DNA of 14,967 nt from Lentisphaeria bacterium (GCA_028699735.1 JAQVUB010000015.1:1-14967), one strand, 5' to 3'. Positions 7,331 through 14,566 are shown, numbered from the stretch's first letter. The notes: generated from the letters alone by a model not told the origin. Numbers and translations are program-made.

Positions 7331-9805
7331 ATGGCAATATTATTCGGAGCAGGATCGGATGTTCCGCCGGAAGAGAGCGACCGCTCGTTTAAGTTCCGGC
7401 GAATTCTTATCTTATTGCTGTGCATTCTACTTTTTTTATCTTTGATCAAGTATAGTCCGGAGGATCTTGATTATCTGGCAGGGGGAGTGAGTGGTGTTGC
7501 CTTTCCTCGCAATCTGCTGGGCGTGGTCGGTGCCCGCATTGGCTGGTTTCTGATGGTCACCTTTGGCCTGGGAAGTTATTTTCTGGCGACTCTGCTTTTG
7601 TTGTGCAGTACCCGACGCCTGGTCTGGAGAGGGGGCTTGAGGAAAAGCAGCTTCGAGTATCCTGTTTGTATCCTGCTGGCCGGAGTTGGCTTTTCGCTGT
7701 TGCTTGGGCTGTTTCCAAAATCCTTTTCATCGCTCACTTCAGTACTGAACATTCATTCTTTTCCGGGCGGTGTGATCGGTCATTTTTTCTGTGCTGCCAA
7801 TACCGGCTGGCTTTATCTGCTGCTGAACTGGTTCGGTTCGCTGGTCATTGCCCTGATGCTTCTGCTGATACCACTGGGAATTATCTGGTATTACGACTGG
7901 CATGAACTGGTGCGTAAAGCTCTGCACAAGGAAGCTCAAGCAGCACAGCTGCCGGAGGAGCCTCCTGCCGAAGCGGCGAGAGAGGAGTTTTCCACGGTGA
8001 TTGCTTCTCCCCTGAAATCCCCTGCTGCCGGCAAAGAGCTTTCCGGGCGTGATAAAAGTGATGAAGACCTAGGTCCTATTCTGCGCAACCGTCCCGCGCC
8101 GGCGGTTCAGCCCGCTTCAGGGTCGCCGGCTTTGCAGCGTCAGCAGGCGGCAGTCTCTCCGCCTGTTTTGAAAGAGCAGGAATTGCCCTTGCAAATGCCA
8201 AAGCAGCCTGAGGCAAGACCCCCTGTGCCGCCATCTCCGCCTGCCCCGCCGCATCGTGTTGCGGTGGTTCCGGAGGTTGCGCCGGGCACACCCTATCAGC
8301 TTCCGCAGGTAACTTTGCTGAATCCCCCGGTTGAGGTTTCCACATCCGACATGCGTGTGGAAGTTGAGCAAACCATGCGCAAGCTCCAGGAAACCCTGGA
8401 TAACTTCGGGCTTGATGCGGAAGTGATTGGCAATATTATCGGGCCACAGGTGACCTTGTTTGAGATTTCGCCGGCTCCAGGCGTGAATATTGATCGCTTC
8501 AGTCATATTCAGAATACCATCTGCATGGCTTTGGAGGCAGTCAGCGTGCGGATGCTGCTGCCGATACCCGGTCGGAATCTGGTTGGTATTGAAGTGCCCA
8601 ATCCCATTCGTACCAACGTCACTGCTTATGAACTGCTTAATGACCGCAAATGGAAAGAGAGCAAGATGGAGTTGCCGCTTTTGCTGGGAAAAAACATCAG
8701 CGGTGAAACGATTCTGCTGGATCTTGCCCGTGCGCCGCATTTGATGATTGCCGGGGCGACTGGCAGCGGCAAATCCGTTTGCATGAATCTGCTGATCACT
8801 TCAATGCTGTTCAAGTTCAAGCCCGATGAACTCAAATTGATCATGGCGGATCCGAAGGTGGTTGAATTTCAGCCTTACAGCTCCTTGCCGCATCTGATCG
8901 TACCGGTTATCACGGAAGCCGAGAAAGTCAGTCTGGCTTTGCGCTGGGCGATTAACGAAATGGAACGGCGTTACCGTATGCTGGGAGCGGTCAAAGTCCG
9001 CAATCTGCAGGAATTCAACAAACGAAAGAAGACAGCGGAGGAACAGCTTGATGAAGAGGGCAATCCGATTCCGGAAAAACTTCCTTTCATCGTCATTATC
9101 ATTGATGAAATTGCTGATGTGATGCTGCATGCTCAAAAAGAGGTTGAGAAGTGCCTGGCAAACATTGTTGCCAAATCCCGTGCGGTGGGCATTCACACGA
9201 TCATTGCCACCCAGCGTCCGGATACCAAAGTCATTACTGGGACGATCAAAAACAACTACCCTGTCCGGATTGCTTTTCAGGTTCCTTCCCAAATCGATGC
9301 GCGCACCATCATGGATACCAAAGGAGCGGAAGCATTGCTGGGACGCGGGGACATGCTTTTCAAAGGGATTGGCATGAATGCGGAACGCATTCAAGGCGGC
9401 TGGGTCGATACCCCTGAGGTGGAAAATATTGTGCGTTTTGTTTCAGCCTTTGCTGAACAGGAGTTTGACGAATCGGTATTCCGTACGCTTGAAGAAGGTT
9501 CAGCTGAGGGGGGTGAGCCCGGCAACGGGAAGATGTACAGTTCGGATCTGGATACGGACGATGAGGAGGAGAAGCTGATTCGCATGGCCATCGACATCGT
9601 TCTGCGGGATCGTCGTCCGACGATCAGCTATCTGCAACGGGCTTTGAAGATTGGCTACAATAAAGCAGCCACGTTGATTGATGAACTCGAGGATCGTGGG
9701 ATTGTCGGCCCTCAGCCCTCCAGCGGGCTGCGTGAAATTCTGGTGCTGGCTCCACCCGATAGTCATGATAACGAGGATGATGTACCCCCCTTTGATGAGC
9801 AGTAG
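7331..9805 (+). CDS. ftsK: DNA translocase FtsK (FtsK/SpoIIIE family)
   Basis: This 824-residue membrane-anchored hexameric DNA pump acts at the division septum to clear and resolve chromosomes. About four N-terminal transmembrane helices (residues 24-188) are followed by a Pro/Ala-rich linker (about 190-320) and the RecA-like motor. Walker A GATGSGKS is at 475-482 and Walker B IIIDE ends at Asp592-Glu593. The C-terminal gamma winged-helix domain lies at about 745-805, including ISYLQRALKIGYNKAATLID; this is the part that reads KOPS sequences in known FtsK. I chose ATG 7331 because GGAG lies 6 nt upstream and MAILFGAGSD starts a normal cytoplasmic N-terminus. The frame stays open back to 7064, but that extension is translated repeat DNA. 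It is followed 27 nt later by the RodZ-like gene. Confidence 0.95.
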   Translation: MAILFGAGSDVPPEESDRSFKFRRILILLLCILLFLSLIKYSPEDLDYLAGGVSGVAFPRNLLGVVGARIGWFLMVTFGLGSYFLATLLLLCSTRRLVWRGGLRKSSFEYPVCILLAGVGFSLLLGLFPKSFSSLTSVLNIHSFPGGVIGHFFCAANTGWLYLLLNWFGSLVIALMLLLIPLGIIWYYDWHELVRKALHKEAQAAQLPEEPPAEAAREEFSTVIASPLKSPAAGKELSGRDKSDEDLGPILRNRPAPAVQPASGSPALQRQQAAVSPPVLKEQELPLQMPKQPEARPPVPPSPPAPPHRVAVVPEVAPGTPYQLPQVTLLNPPVEVSTSDMRVEVEQTMRKLQETLDNFGLDAEVIGNIIGPQVTLFEISPAPGVNIDRFSHIQNTICMALEAVSVRMLLPIPGRNLVGIEVPNPIRTNVTAYELLNDRKWKESKMELPLLLGKNISGETILLDLARAPHLMIAGATGSGKSVCMNLLITSMLFKFKPDELKLIMADPKVVEFQPYSSLPHLIVPVITEAEKVSLALRWAINEMERRYRMLGAVKVRNLQEFNKRKKTAEEQLDEEGNPIPEKLPFIVIIIDEIADVMLHAQKEVEKCLANIVAKSRAVGIHTIIATQRPDTKVITGTIKNNYPVRIAFQVPSQIDARTIMDTKGAEALLGRGDMLFKGIGMNAERIQGGWVDTPEVENIVRFVSAFAEQEFDESVFRTLEEGSAEGGEPGNGKMYSSDLDTDDEEEKLIRMAIDIVLRDRRPTISYLQRALKIGYNKAATLIDELEDRGIVGPQPSSGLREILVLAPPDSHDNEDDVPPFDEQ

Positions 9806-9832
9806 TATTGCCCTCTACAGCTGGAGCAGCTG

Positions 9833-10636
9833 ATGTTGAATATCCGAAACAGCGAAGAACTTTTTCAGCAGGAAAACAGGTCCCCAGACGAAGCGCCTGC
9901 CGGCAACTCATCCATGGCGGCATCCCCGGACAATGCTGAATTAAAAGTGCCGCCGCTGCCTGCCGGCGGCATTGTACCGGAAGTGCCTGGAAAGGAAGCC
10001 GCCTCCGAGGGTGCTTCGGCCATCGAATCCGGGGTGGAAAGGCCACTTGAGAATGCGGAAAACCAGGTCGTTTCGGTTTCTGAGGAGCTTTGCCTGGAGC
10101 CCTTGAGTTTCGGGGAGCAATTGCGTAATTTGCGTGCGGAAGCGGGCATGACGGTTGCGGATGTTGCGCTTAAGGTGCGCTCATCCCAGGCTTTCATCCT
10201 TAACCTCGAGAGCGGGGATTTCCACAAAATTCGCCAGCATGATCATTATTGCAAATCATTCATTGAGCGCATCTGTATGGTATATCAGGCCGATCCGGAT
10301 GAATTGCTGGAGAAATTTGATCAGGAGAGTCGTGCGGCAGGGCGCTTTGCCAGTACGATTGAGAATTCTCAGCAATCACCAGTTTCTGGCAGTTCTGTTT
10401 TTGCTGAAGAGGATTTGAGTGAGGAGAAGCCGGTGAGTGCTGCAATGCATTTGCCGGCCATACTGATCAGCGTTCTGGTTGTCATGCTGATCGTTTTGCT
10501 GATCAGTGCCTGGGCCGTGAAAAATGTCCGGGAGCGGAAAAATGTTGAAATTCTTAAGGTGATCGAAGGTGATTTGCCGGCTTTGATCAAACCGAAAAAA
10601 GTTCCCCTGGAAGTTCTGCCGATACCGAATAACTGA
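9833..10636 (+). CDS. RodZ-like helix-turn-helix, single-pass membrane protein
   Basis: This 267-residue protein has an acidic, low-complexity N-terminus (1-90), a RodZ/HTH_25-type helix-turn-helix domain (92-155, beginning LSFGEQLRNLRAEAGMTVAD), a linker, one transmembrane helix (about 207-229) and a short basic tail of about 38 residues. RodZ links MreB filaments to the membrane in rod-shaped cells. Here the HTH domain is not at the extreme N-terminus, and the C-terminal beta domain (DUF4115) usual in RodZ is absent. GGAG at 9823-9826 is 6 nt before the ATG, supporting the long N-terminus. Placement 27 nt after ftsK suggests co-transcription and a cell-division or shape role. It could instead be a membrane-bound regulator. 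Confidence 0.8.
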   Translation: MLNIRNSEELFQQENRSPDEAPAGNSSMAASPDNAELKVPPLPAGGIVPEVPGKEAASEGASAIESGVERPLENAENQVVSVSEELCLEPLSFGEQLRNLRAEAGMTVADVALKVRSSQAFILNLESGDFHKIRQHDHYCKSFIERICMVYQADPDELLEKFDQESRAAGRFASTIENSQQSPVSGSSVFAEEDLSEEKPVSAAMHLPAILISVLVVMLIVLLISAWAVKNVRERKNVEILKVIEGDLPALIKPKKVPLEVLPIPNN

Positions 10637-10649
10637 CAGCCTGTTTTTT

Positions 10650-10684
10650 TAACAACGAAAAAACACGAAAAGACACGAATTTTT
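10650..10684. repeat. Half-element R3 (AACAACGAAA arm)
   Basis: One arm of the hairpin family (starting AACAACGAAAAAACACGAAA) occupies most of the 66-bp gap between the RodZ-like gene and the next gene. No complementary right arm is present. The sequence ends about 20 nt before the downstream ATG, so it forms most of the leader of the exported-protein gene. Confidence 0.7.
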
Positions 10685-10702
10685 CTTCGGAAAGTCACTA
10701 GT

Positions 10703-11206
10703 ATGAAAACTTCTTTTGTTTCAAGGCAGCTGCCTTTGTTCGTTTCTTTGCTGTTGCTTTGCGCCGGTCTGCTTCAGGCCCAGGAATTTGAAGTGAAGAT
10801 TCTGCTGGAAAATGCCCATGTCGGGGAGTTGCTGTTTGGTTGTCAGGCTGGGGGGAGTGCAGGATATGACCGGGGGAAAGATATTTTCTGTCCCCCTGGT
10901 GGTATGGGTGACACCGGGCTTGTCTGGTTTGCTGCACCGCAGGCGGAACTGCCAAGCCTTTATAAAGATATAAAGGACTGTGTCTTTCCTCAGCGATGGG
11001 AACTGCAGGTGCAGCCGCCTTTGCGCAAAAAACTGATTCTGAAATGGGTGCCGCAAGAACTTCCTGGGGAACTGGAATTTCAACTTGCCGGAAACGGGGT
11101 TGATCTGGATATGAAAAAGACGTCAGAGCTGACCATTTCTGCCAAGGGGTCTTTGCAGATCATCGTCCGTAAAAATCAACCTGAAGCAACAATAGAAAAG
11201 AAGTGA
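10703..11206 (+). CDS. Small exported protein of unknown function
   Basis: This 167-residue protein has a clear Sec signal peptide: basic MKTSFVSRQ, a hydrophobic core (about 10-24) and likely cleavage after LQA at residue 26. The mature part of about 141 residues contains three cysteines and beta-rich, alternating hydrophobic stretches (for example LILKWVPQEL and LTISAKGSLQIIV), suggesting a small beta-sandwich. I recognise no family. CGGAAAG lies 7 nt upstream of the ATG. Its stop codon is 2 nt before the ATG of the mtlD-like gene, so the two are probably translated from one message. Predicted location is the periplasm or outside the cell. Confidence 0.8.
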   Translation: MKTSFVSRQLPLFVSLLLLCAGLLQAQEFEVKILLENAHVGELLFGCQAGGSAGYDRGKDIFCPPGGMGDTGLVWFAAPQAELPSLYKDIKDCVFPQRWELQVQPPLRKKLILKWVPQELPGELEFQLAGNGVDLDMKKTSELTISAKGSLQIIVRKNQPEATIEKK

Positions 11207-11208
11207 TT

Positions 11209-12396
11209 ATGTCAAAAAAAGCAGTAATTTTCGGTGGCGGCAATATTGGCCGCGGTTTTATCGGGCAGCTTTTCAGCGAGTCCGGCTATGAAGTCACCTT
11301 TATCGATGTCGATGCGGAACTGGTCGCCGAACTGAACCGGAAACGCTCTTACCATCTGCAGATTGTCAGCAATGATGGGGCTCAGGATCTGGAGATTGGC
11401 CCTGTTCAGGCAATCCATGGCAATGATTCTGCCGCTGTGGCGAAAGCAGTTGCAGAAGCGGAAGTTGGCGCGACGGCCGTTGGCGCCAATGCCTTGAAAT
11501 ATATTGTCGGCAATCTGGCTCGAGGACTGGCGCTGCGGACTGCGAACCATGCCGCTCCGATTAATTTCATCATCTGTGAAAATCTGCATGGAGCCGCTGC
11601 GCATATACGCAGTCTTACCGATGCGGTGATGGAAGAGGGCGGGAAAGCTTATCTGGCTGAAAAGGTCGGTTTTGTCAATACGGTGATTGGCCGGATGGTG
11701 CCGGTTCCGACGGCGGAAATGCGTGCGGAGGATGTCAGTCTGGTTCGGGTTGAGGCCTACAAGGAACTGCCGGTTGACCGGAAGGGATTTGTCGGGGCGA
11801 TCCCAAAAATCACCGCCATGACTGCGTACGATGAATTTGAAGTTTTCACGGCTCGCAAACTGTATATTCACAATTGCGGCCATGCTCTGATGGCTTATGC
11901 GGGCTTTCAGCGCGGGTATGAATTCGGCTACGAAGCGATGGCGGATGCCGAAGTGCGGAATTTCATGCAGGCTGGTCTGCGTGAGAGTGCAGCAGCTATT
12001 TGCGCCACATTCAAAGCCGATCCAGCCTGGCTGAATGCCCATGTCGATGACCTGATGTTGCGATTCAACAACCGCATGCTGGGTGACCGGATTTTCCGCC
12101 TGGGCAAGGATCCAATCCGCAAACTGGCTTTGGAAGACCGCTTGACTGGTGCCGCAAAGCTGGCCGCCGATCAAGGCTTGAGTCCCAAGAATCTGGCTTG
12201 GGGGATGGCCGAGGCATTGCGTTTCAATCCAGCAGATGACCCGGCTGCGCAGATGTTGCAGAAGCGGATTGCGGAAGCAGGGGTGGAAACGGCGTTTCTC
12301 GAGGTCAGTGGTTTGCAGAAAAATGATCCGCTGACTGCCATGGTTCTGAAGGCCTACGCCGAGCTGCAAAAGAATCCCCGGCAGCTGCCGCAGTAA
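11209..12396 (+). CDS. mtlD: Mannitol-1-phosphate 5-dehydrogenase family protein
   Basis: This 395-residue polyol-specific long-chain dehydrogenase interconverts mannitol-1-phosphate and fructose-6-phosphate with NAD(H). The N-terminal Rossmann motif FGGGNIGRGF matches the MtlD signature. The catalytic triad pattern K-x4-N-x2-H occurs as RKLYIHNCGH (Lys217, Asn222, His225). CENLHGAA is another family motif. ATG 11209 is 2 nt after the preceding stop, with a weak AAAAGAAG ribosome site; a GTG at 11203 overlapping that stop is an alternative start. No PTS or mannitol transport gene lies nearby, so the exact phosphorylated polyol is inferred from family similarity. A related tagaturonate or fructuronate reductase is less likely, given the MtlD-type N-terminus. 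Confidence 0.88.
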   Translation: MSKKAVIFGGGNIGRGFIGQLFSESGYEVTFIDVDAELVAELNRKRSYHLQIVSNDGAQDLEIGPVQAIHGNDSAAVAKAVAEAEVGATAVGANALKYIVGNLARGLALRTANHAAPINFIICENLHGAAAHIRSLTDAVMEEGGKAYLAEKVGFVNTVIGRMVPVPTAEMRAEDVSLVRVEAYKELPVDRKGFVGAIPKITAMTAYDEFEVFTARKLYIHNCGHALMAYAGFQRGYEFGYEAMADAEVRNFMQAGLRESAAAICATFKADPAWLNAHVDDLMLRFNNRMLGDRIFRLGKDPIRKLALEDRLTGAAKLAADQGLSPKNLAWGMAEALRFNPADDPAAQMLQKRIAEAGVETAFLEVSGLQKNDPLTAMVLKAYAELQKNPRQLPQ

Positions 12397-12411
12397 TGTT
12401 TTAGTTTTTAT

Positions 12412-12449
12412 TACAACGAAAAGACACGAAAAAGCACAAAAAAAAGGAG
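12412..12449. repeat. Half-element R4 running into the ribosome binding site
   Basis: Another single arm of the hairpin family (starting ACAACGAAAAGACACGAAAA) lies in the 59-bp gap after mtlD. Its terminal A-run continues directly into AGGAG (12445-12449), the ribosome binding site of the next gene. No right arm is present. Confidence 0.65.
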
Positions 12450-12455
12450 TTTTCA

Positions 12456-13196
12456 ATGCGTTATGAGTTGATGAATCCGGGTCAGATTCGTAAAGCGATA
12501 GCCGAGCGCTGGCCGGTCGTACTGCCGCTGGGGGTTTTGGAGTATCACAGTGAGCATCTGCCGCTGGGTATGGATACCCTGGCGGTGACCGAATCTCTGG
12601 CATTGCTGGAGAAAGAGATGAATATCGTCATCCTGCCGGCGTTCTATTATGGTGCCTGCAGTTTTGCCGTCGAAGCACCGGAAGGCAAAGGTTCCATCCA
12701 TGTCGATTCTAATGTCCTGCTGCCGATGGCACGTCAGATCTTCCTGGGGCTGCTGAGGGTTGGCTTCCGCAATATCCACGCCTTCGTTCATCACCAGAGC
12801 GAAAACTTTTCTTCAGGCATGCCGACCGATCTGGCCTTCCGCTTTGCCGCTAAACAGATTATTTTCGAGTTTCTGGACAAGACGCGCGGCGAAGGCTGGT
12901 GGGGTGACAACAGCATGGACAGTTATTACACTGCACACGACAGTTTGGATGCCAATCCTTTCAACTGGATTCAATGTCACCCGCTGATGGATGCGGAAAT
13001 TATTGCCCAGTTCCCGTTTGATCATGCCGGAGAAGGGGAGACTTCTCTGATGATGGCACTTTGTCCAGACCAAGTCGATATGAAACTGTTCTCGCAGGAA
13101 AAATGGTATGTGCGCAGTGCTGCCAAGGCCAGCAAAGAACTCGGACAGAAAGGCGTCGAGATGATCCTCAAACGCCTCCGCAAAGTCCTCAGCTGA
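12456..13196 (+). CDS. Creatininase-family amidohydrolase
   Basis: This 246-residue protein belongs to the creatininase / mycofactocin-MftE-like superfamily of metal-dependent amidohydrolases. The signature PLGVLEYHSEHLPLGMD (24-40) contains likely metal ligands Glu29, His31 and Asp40. The C-terminal motif HAGEGETS is at 190-197. The central motif, usually NGHGGN or NGHYEN, here reads VHHQSEN (111-117), so the histidine/glutamate spacing differs. The substrate is unknown; a true creatininase role should not be assumed, as most family members act on other amides or peptides. AGGAG is 6 nt before the ATG. The gene is 59 nt after mtlD and may be co-transcribed with it. A hairpin repeat follows directly. 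Confidence 0.85.
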   Translation: MRYELMNPGQIRKAIAERWPVVLPLGVLEYHSEHLPLGMDTLAVTESLALLEKEMNIVILPAFYYGACSFAVEAPEGKGSIHVDSNVLLPMARQIFLGLLRVGFRNIHAFVHHQSENFSSGMPTDLAFRFAAKQIIFEFLDKTRGEGWWGDNSMDSYYTAHDSLDANPFNWIQCHPLMDAEIIAQFPFDHAGEGETSLMMALCPDQVDMKLFSQEKWYVRSAAKASKELGQKGVEMILKRLRKVLS

Positions 13197-13388
13197 TCGG
13201 CAGTGGTATTTTTTAACCACGAAAGGCACGAAAAGTCACGAAAAAAATTCATGGAACTGGCGTTGACTGCTGGCTTGCTTCGTTCTTTCCATGAATTTTT
13301 TTTCGTACTACTATCCCTCAAAATCTTGTTTTTCCTGAAAGATTTTTTTGGAAGTTAATCCACAAGCCATTGGCAGACAAGTTCTTGT

Positions 13389-13415
13389 CTGACCGATCCG
13401 ACCGATCTGACCGAT
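13389..13415. repeat. 9-bp tandem repeat, 3 copies (YTGACCGAT-like)
   Basis: Three contiguous 9-bp units, CTGACCGAT, CCGACCGAT and CTGACCGAT, lie inside element E2. One unit differs at one base. Confidence 0.9.
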
Positions 13416-13453
13416 CATGGATGGGATCGAAAACCTCTCCAACAACTTACCAT

Positions 13454-13549
13454 TTACAACTTACAACTTACAACTTACAACTTACAACTTACAACTTACA
13501 ACTTACAACTTACAACTTACAACTTACAACTTACAACTTACAACTTACA
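13454..13549. repeat. 7-bp tandem repeat TTACAAC, 13.7 copies
   Basis: Thirteen identical TTACAAC units plus five bases of a fourteenth run without interruption for 96 bp. All three plus-strand frames are open through the array because seven is not a multiple of three and no stop is created. The complete lack of variation suggests recent expansion by slippage. It lies 114 bp upstream of the chosen GNAT start. Confidence 0.97.
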
Positions 13550-13662
13550 TGGGTTGTGGGCGCCAGTCCACCCCAAGTCAGTTCGTGCATTTCGTGGTTA
13601 AAAAGAATTCCAGACCCGTTTCTGCTTGAAGCGGGTCATTTTGCATGGAGCGGGTCATTCAT

Positions 13663-14517
13663 ATGCAGCTTACAATCAGCGAATTTCCCTTGTCCCATTT
13701 TCAGGGACTGATTCCCTTGCTGTTGCGCTGTTTTCCGGAGTTCTGGAAGGAGCGTCTGGCTCTTGGTCGTTATTCATTTCCCTATGATTTGACGCTGTTT
13801 ACCGGCAGCATTGGTGATCGAATGGTTGCTTGCGTTGGAGTCCATGAATATCCGGTGAAGATAAATGATCAGGATTTGCGGCTGGGGGGGCTGTGTGATG
13901 TTGGCGTCGATCCCGATTTTCGCGGTCAGGGATTGGCGCATCAGCTGCAGGATTTTGCCATCGAGTACTGCCGCAAGAAAAAGTATTGCGCGATGCCTTT
14001 ATATACGGACAAACCAGGAGTCTATTTTTCCCGCGGCTGGCAACTCTATGAATCCAGCCGGGAAGGAGAAATGAGTGCAAGGCGATTTCCTCCTCAAAAT
14101 ACCTTTTCTTTGACCGATGCATGTATTGATTTCAAGAGAGATTTTGACAAGATGGAGGAAGCCTTTTCTCCGCAACTATTGCGTGCCTATGAAATGACTT
14201 CAATCTATTTTGACGGACGCAAATTTCCCGGAAAATGTATCCGTTCGGAGAAAACCTGGAACGAGCTTTTTGCCGATCCAAAACATCACTGGCATCTCGA
14301 TAGACATGCTTATTTTCTGTATCGGGAGGAGCGCCTCCTCGAAGCCTATTCAAGGAAAAGTTATCGTGCGGTCACGAAATATCTTCCGGCTCAGGGCGGC
14401 CATGACGACAATAAAGTCATGATTAAAATCCTGAACAGGAAAGTCGCCGAAAAGTCCGGTCTGCTGGAAAATATTGCAAGCGGAAAACTCATTTTCCCGG
14501 CCGCCGATGTTTTTTGA
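13663..14517 (+). CDS. GNAT-family N-acetyltransferase
   Basis: The chosen start gives 284 residues. The acetyl-CoA-binding motif A is DVGVDPDFRGQGLAHQLQDF (residues 79-98 from this start), with RGQGLA as the pyrophosphate loop. The C-terminal half (about 150-284) is not a standard GNAT fold and may be a second acetyltransferase-like or substrate-binding domain, as in Eis-type proteins, though the whole is shorter than Eis (about 400). The substrate is unknown. GGAG at 13647-13650 is 12 nt before ATG 13663; ATG 13645 in the same frame adds six residues and cannot be excluded. The gene stands alone between two repeat regions and is convergent with the zinc-ribbon gene. Confidence 0.88.
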   Translation: MQLTISEFPLSHFQGLIPLLLRCFPEFWKERLALGRYSFPYDLTLFTGSIGDRMVACVGVHEYPVKINDQDLRLGGLCDVGVDPDFRGQGLAHQLQDFAIEYCRKKKYCAMPLYTDKPGVYFSRGWQLYESSREGEMSARRFPPQNTFSLTDACIDFKRDFDKMEEAFSPQLLRAYEMTSIYFDGRKFPGKCIRSEKTWNELFADPKHHWHLDRHAYFLYREERLLEAYSRKSYRAVTKYLPAQGGHDDNKVMIKILNRKVAEKSGLLENIASGKLIFPAADVF

Positions 14518-14522
14518 TGGAC

Positions 14523-14566
14523 TTACACGGACGGAACACAGACGGGACACGGACGGAACACGGACG
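14523..14566. repeat. 11-bp tandem array, 4 copies (GRACACGGACG)
   Basis: Four units, TTACACGGACG, GAACACAGACG, GGACACGGACG and GAACACGGACG, begin 5 nt after the GNAT stop codon. The consensus is the same 11-mer as in the arrays at 6949-7113. Confidence 0.9.

Larger units (their letters stand above)
13215..13599. repeat. Composite repeat element E2 (385 bp, AACCACGAAA termini)
   Basis: The element starts AACCACGAAAGGCACGAA at 13215 and ends TTTCGTGGTT at 13599. Including the flanking A/T runs, the terminal inverted repeat is at least 15 bp perfect (TTTTTAACCACGAAA). Inside are a long hairpin (stems 13239-13256 and 13287-13305, 30-nt loop), the AATCTTGTTTTT module (13319-13349), 9-bp repeats, 7-bp repeats and the TGGGTTGTGG module (13550-13577). 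The order of shared modules is the same as in the element at 6851-7170. Confidence 0.75.
13197..13662. other. Intergenic region made almost wholly of repeats
   Basis: This gap of about 470 bp between the creatininase-family gene and the GNAT gene holds composite element E2 (13215-13599), preceded by the 16-nt flank module at 13199-13214. An 11-bp direct repeat, AGCGGGTCATT, occurs at 13630-13640 and 13649-13659 just before the GNAT start. Reading frames through it (13370-13711 and 13417-13629) are translations of the tandem repeats and are not considered genes. Confidence 0.75.

Noticed and set aside
11212..12603. Minus-strand frame of 463 residues opposite mtlD
   Set aside because: It is antisense to a clear MtlD-family protein, and its translation has the biased composition expected of a shadow frame. 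It also spans the mtlD/creatininase gap and repeat.
13454..13549. Possible CRISPR array
   Set aside because: The units are 7 bp and contiguous with no spacers, and no cas genes are present.
13370..13711. Frames of 113 and 70 residues with repeated LQLTTYN
   Set aside because: They are translations of the 9-bp and 7-bp tandem arrays, with no ribosome site or domain. A heptamer without a stop keeps all frames open.
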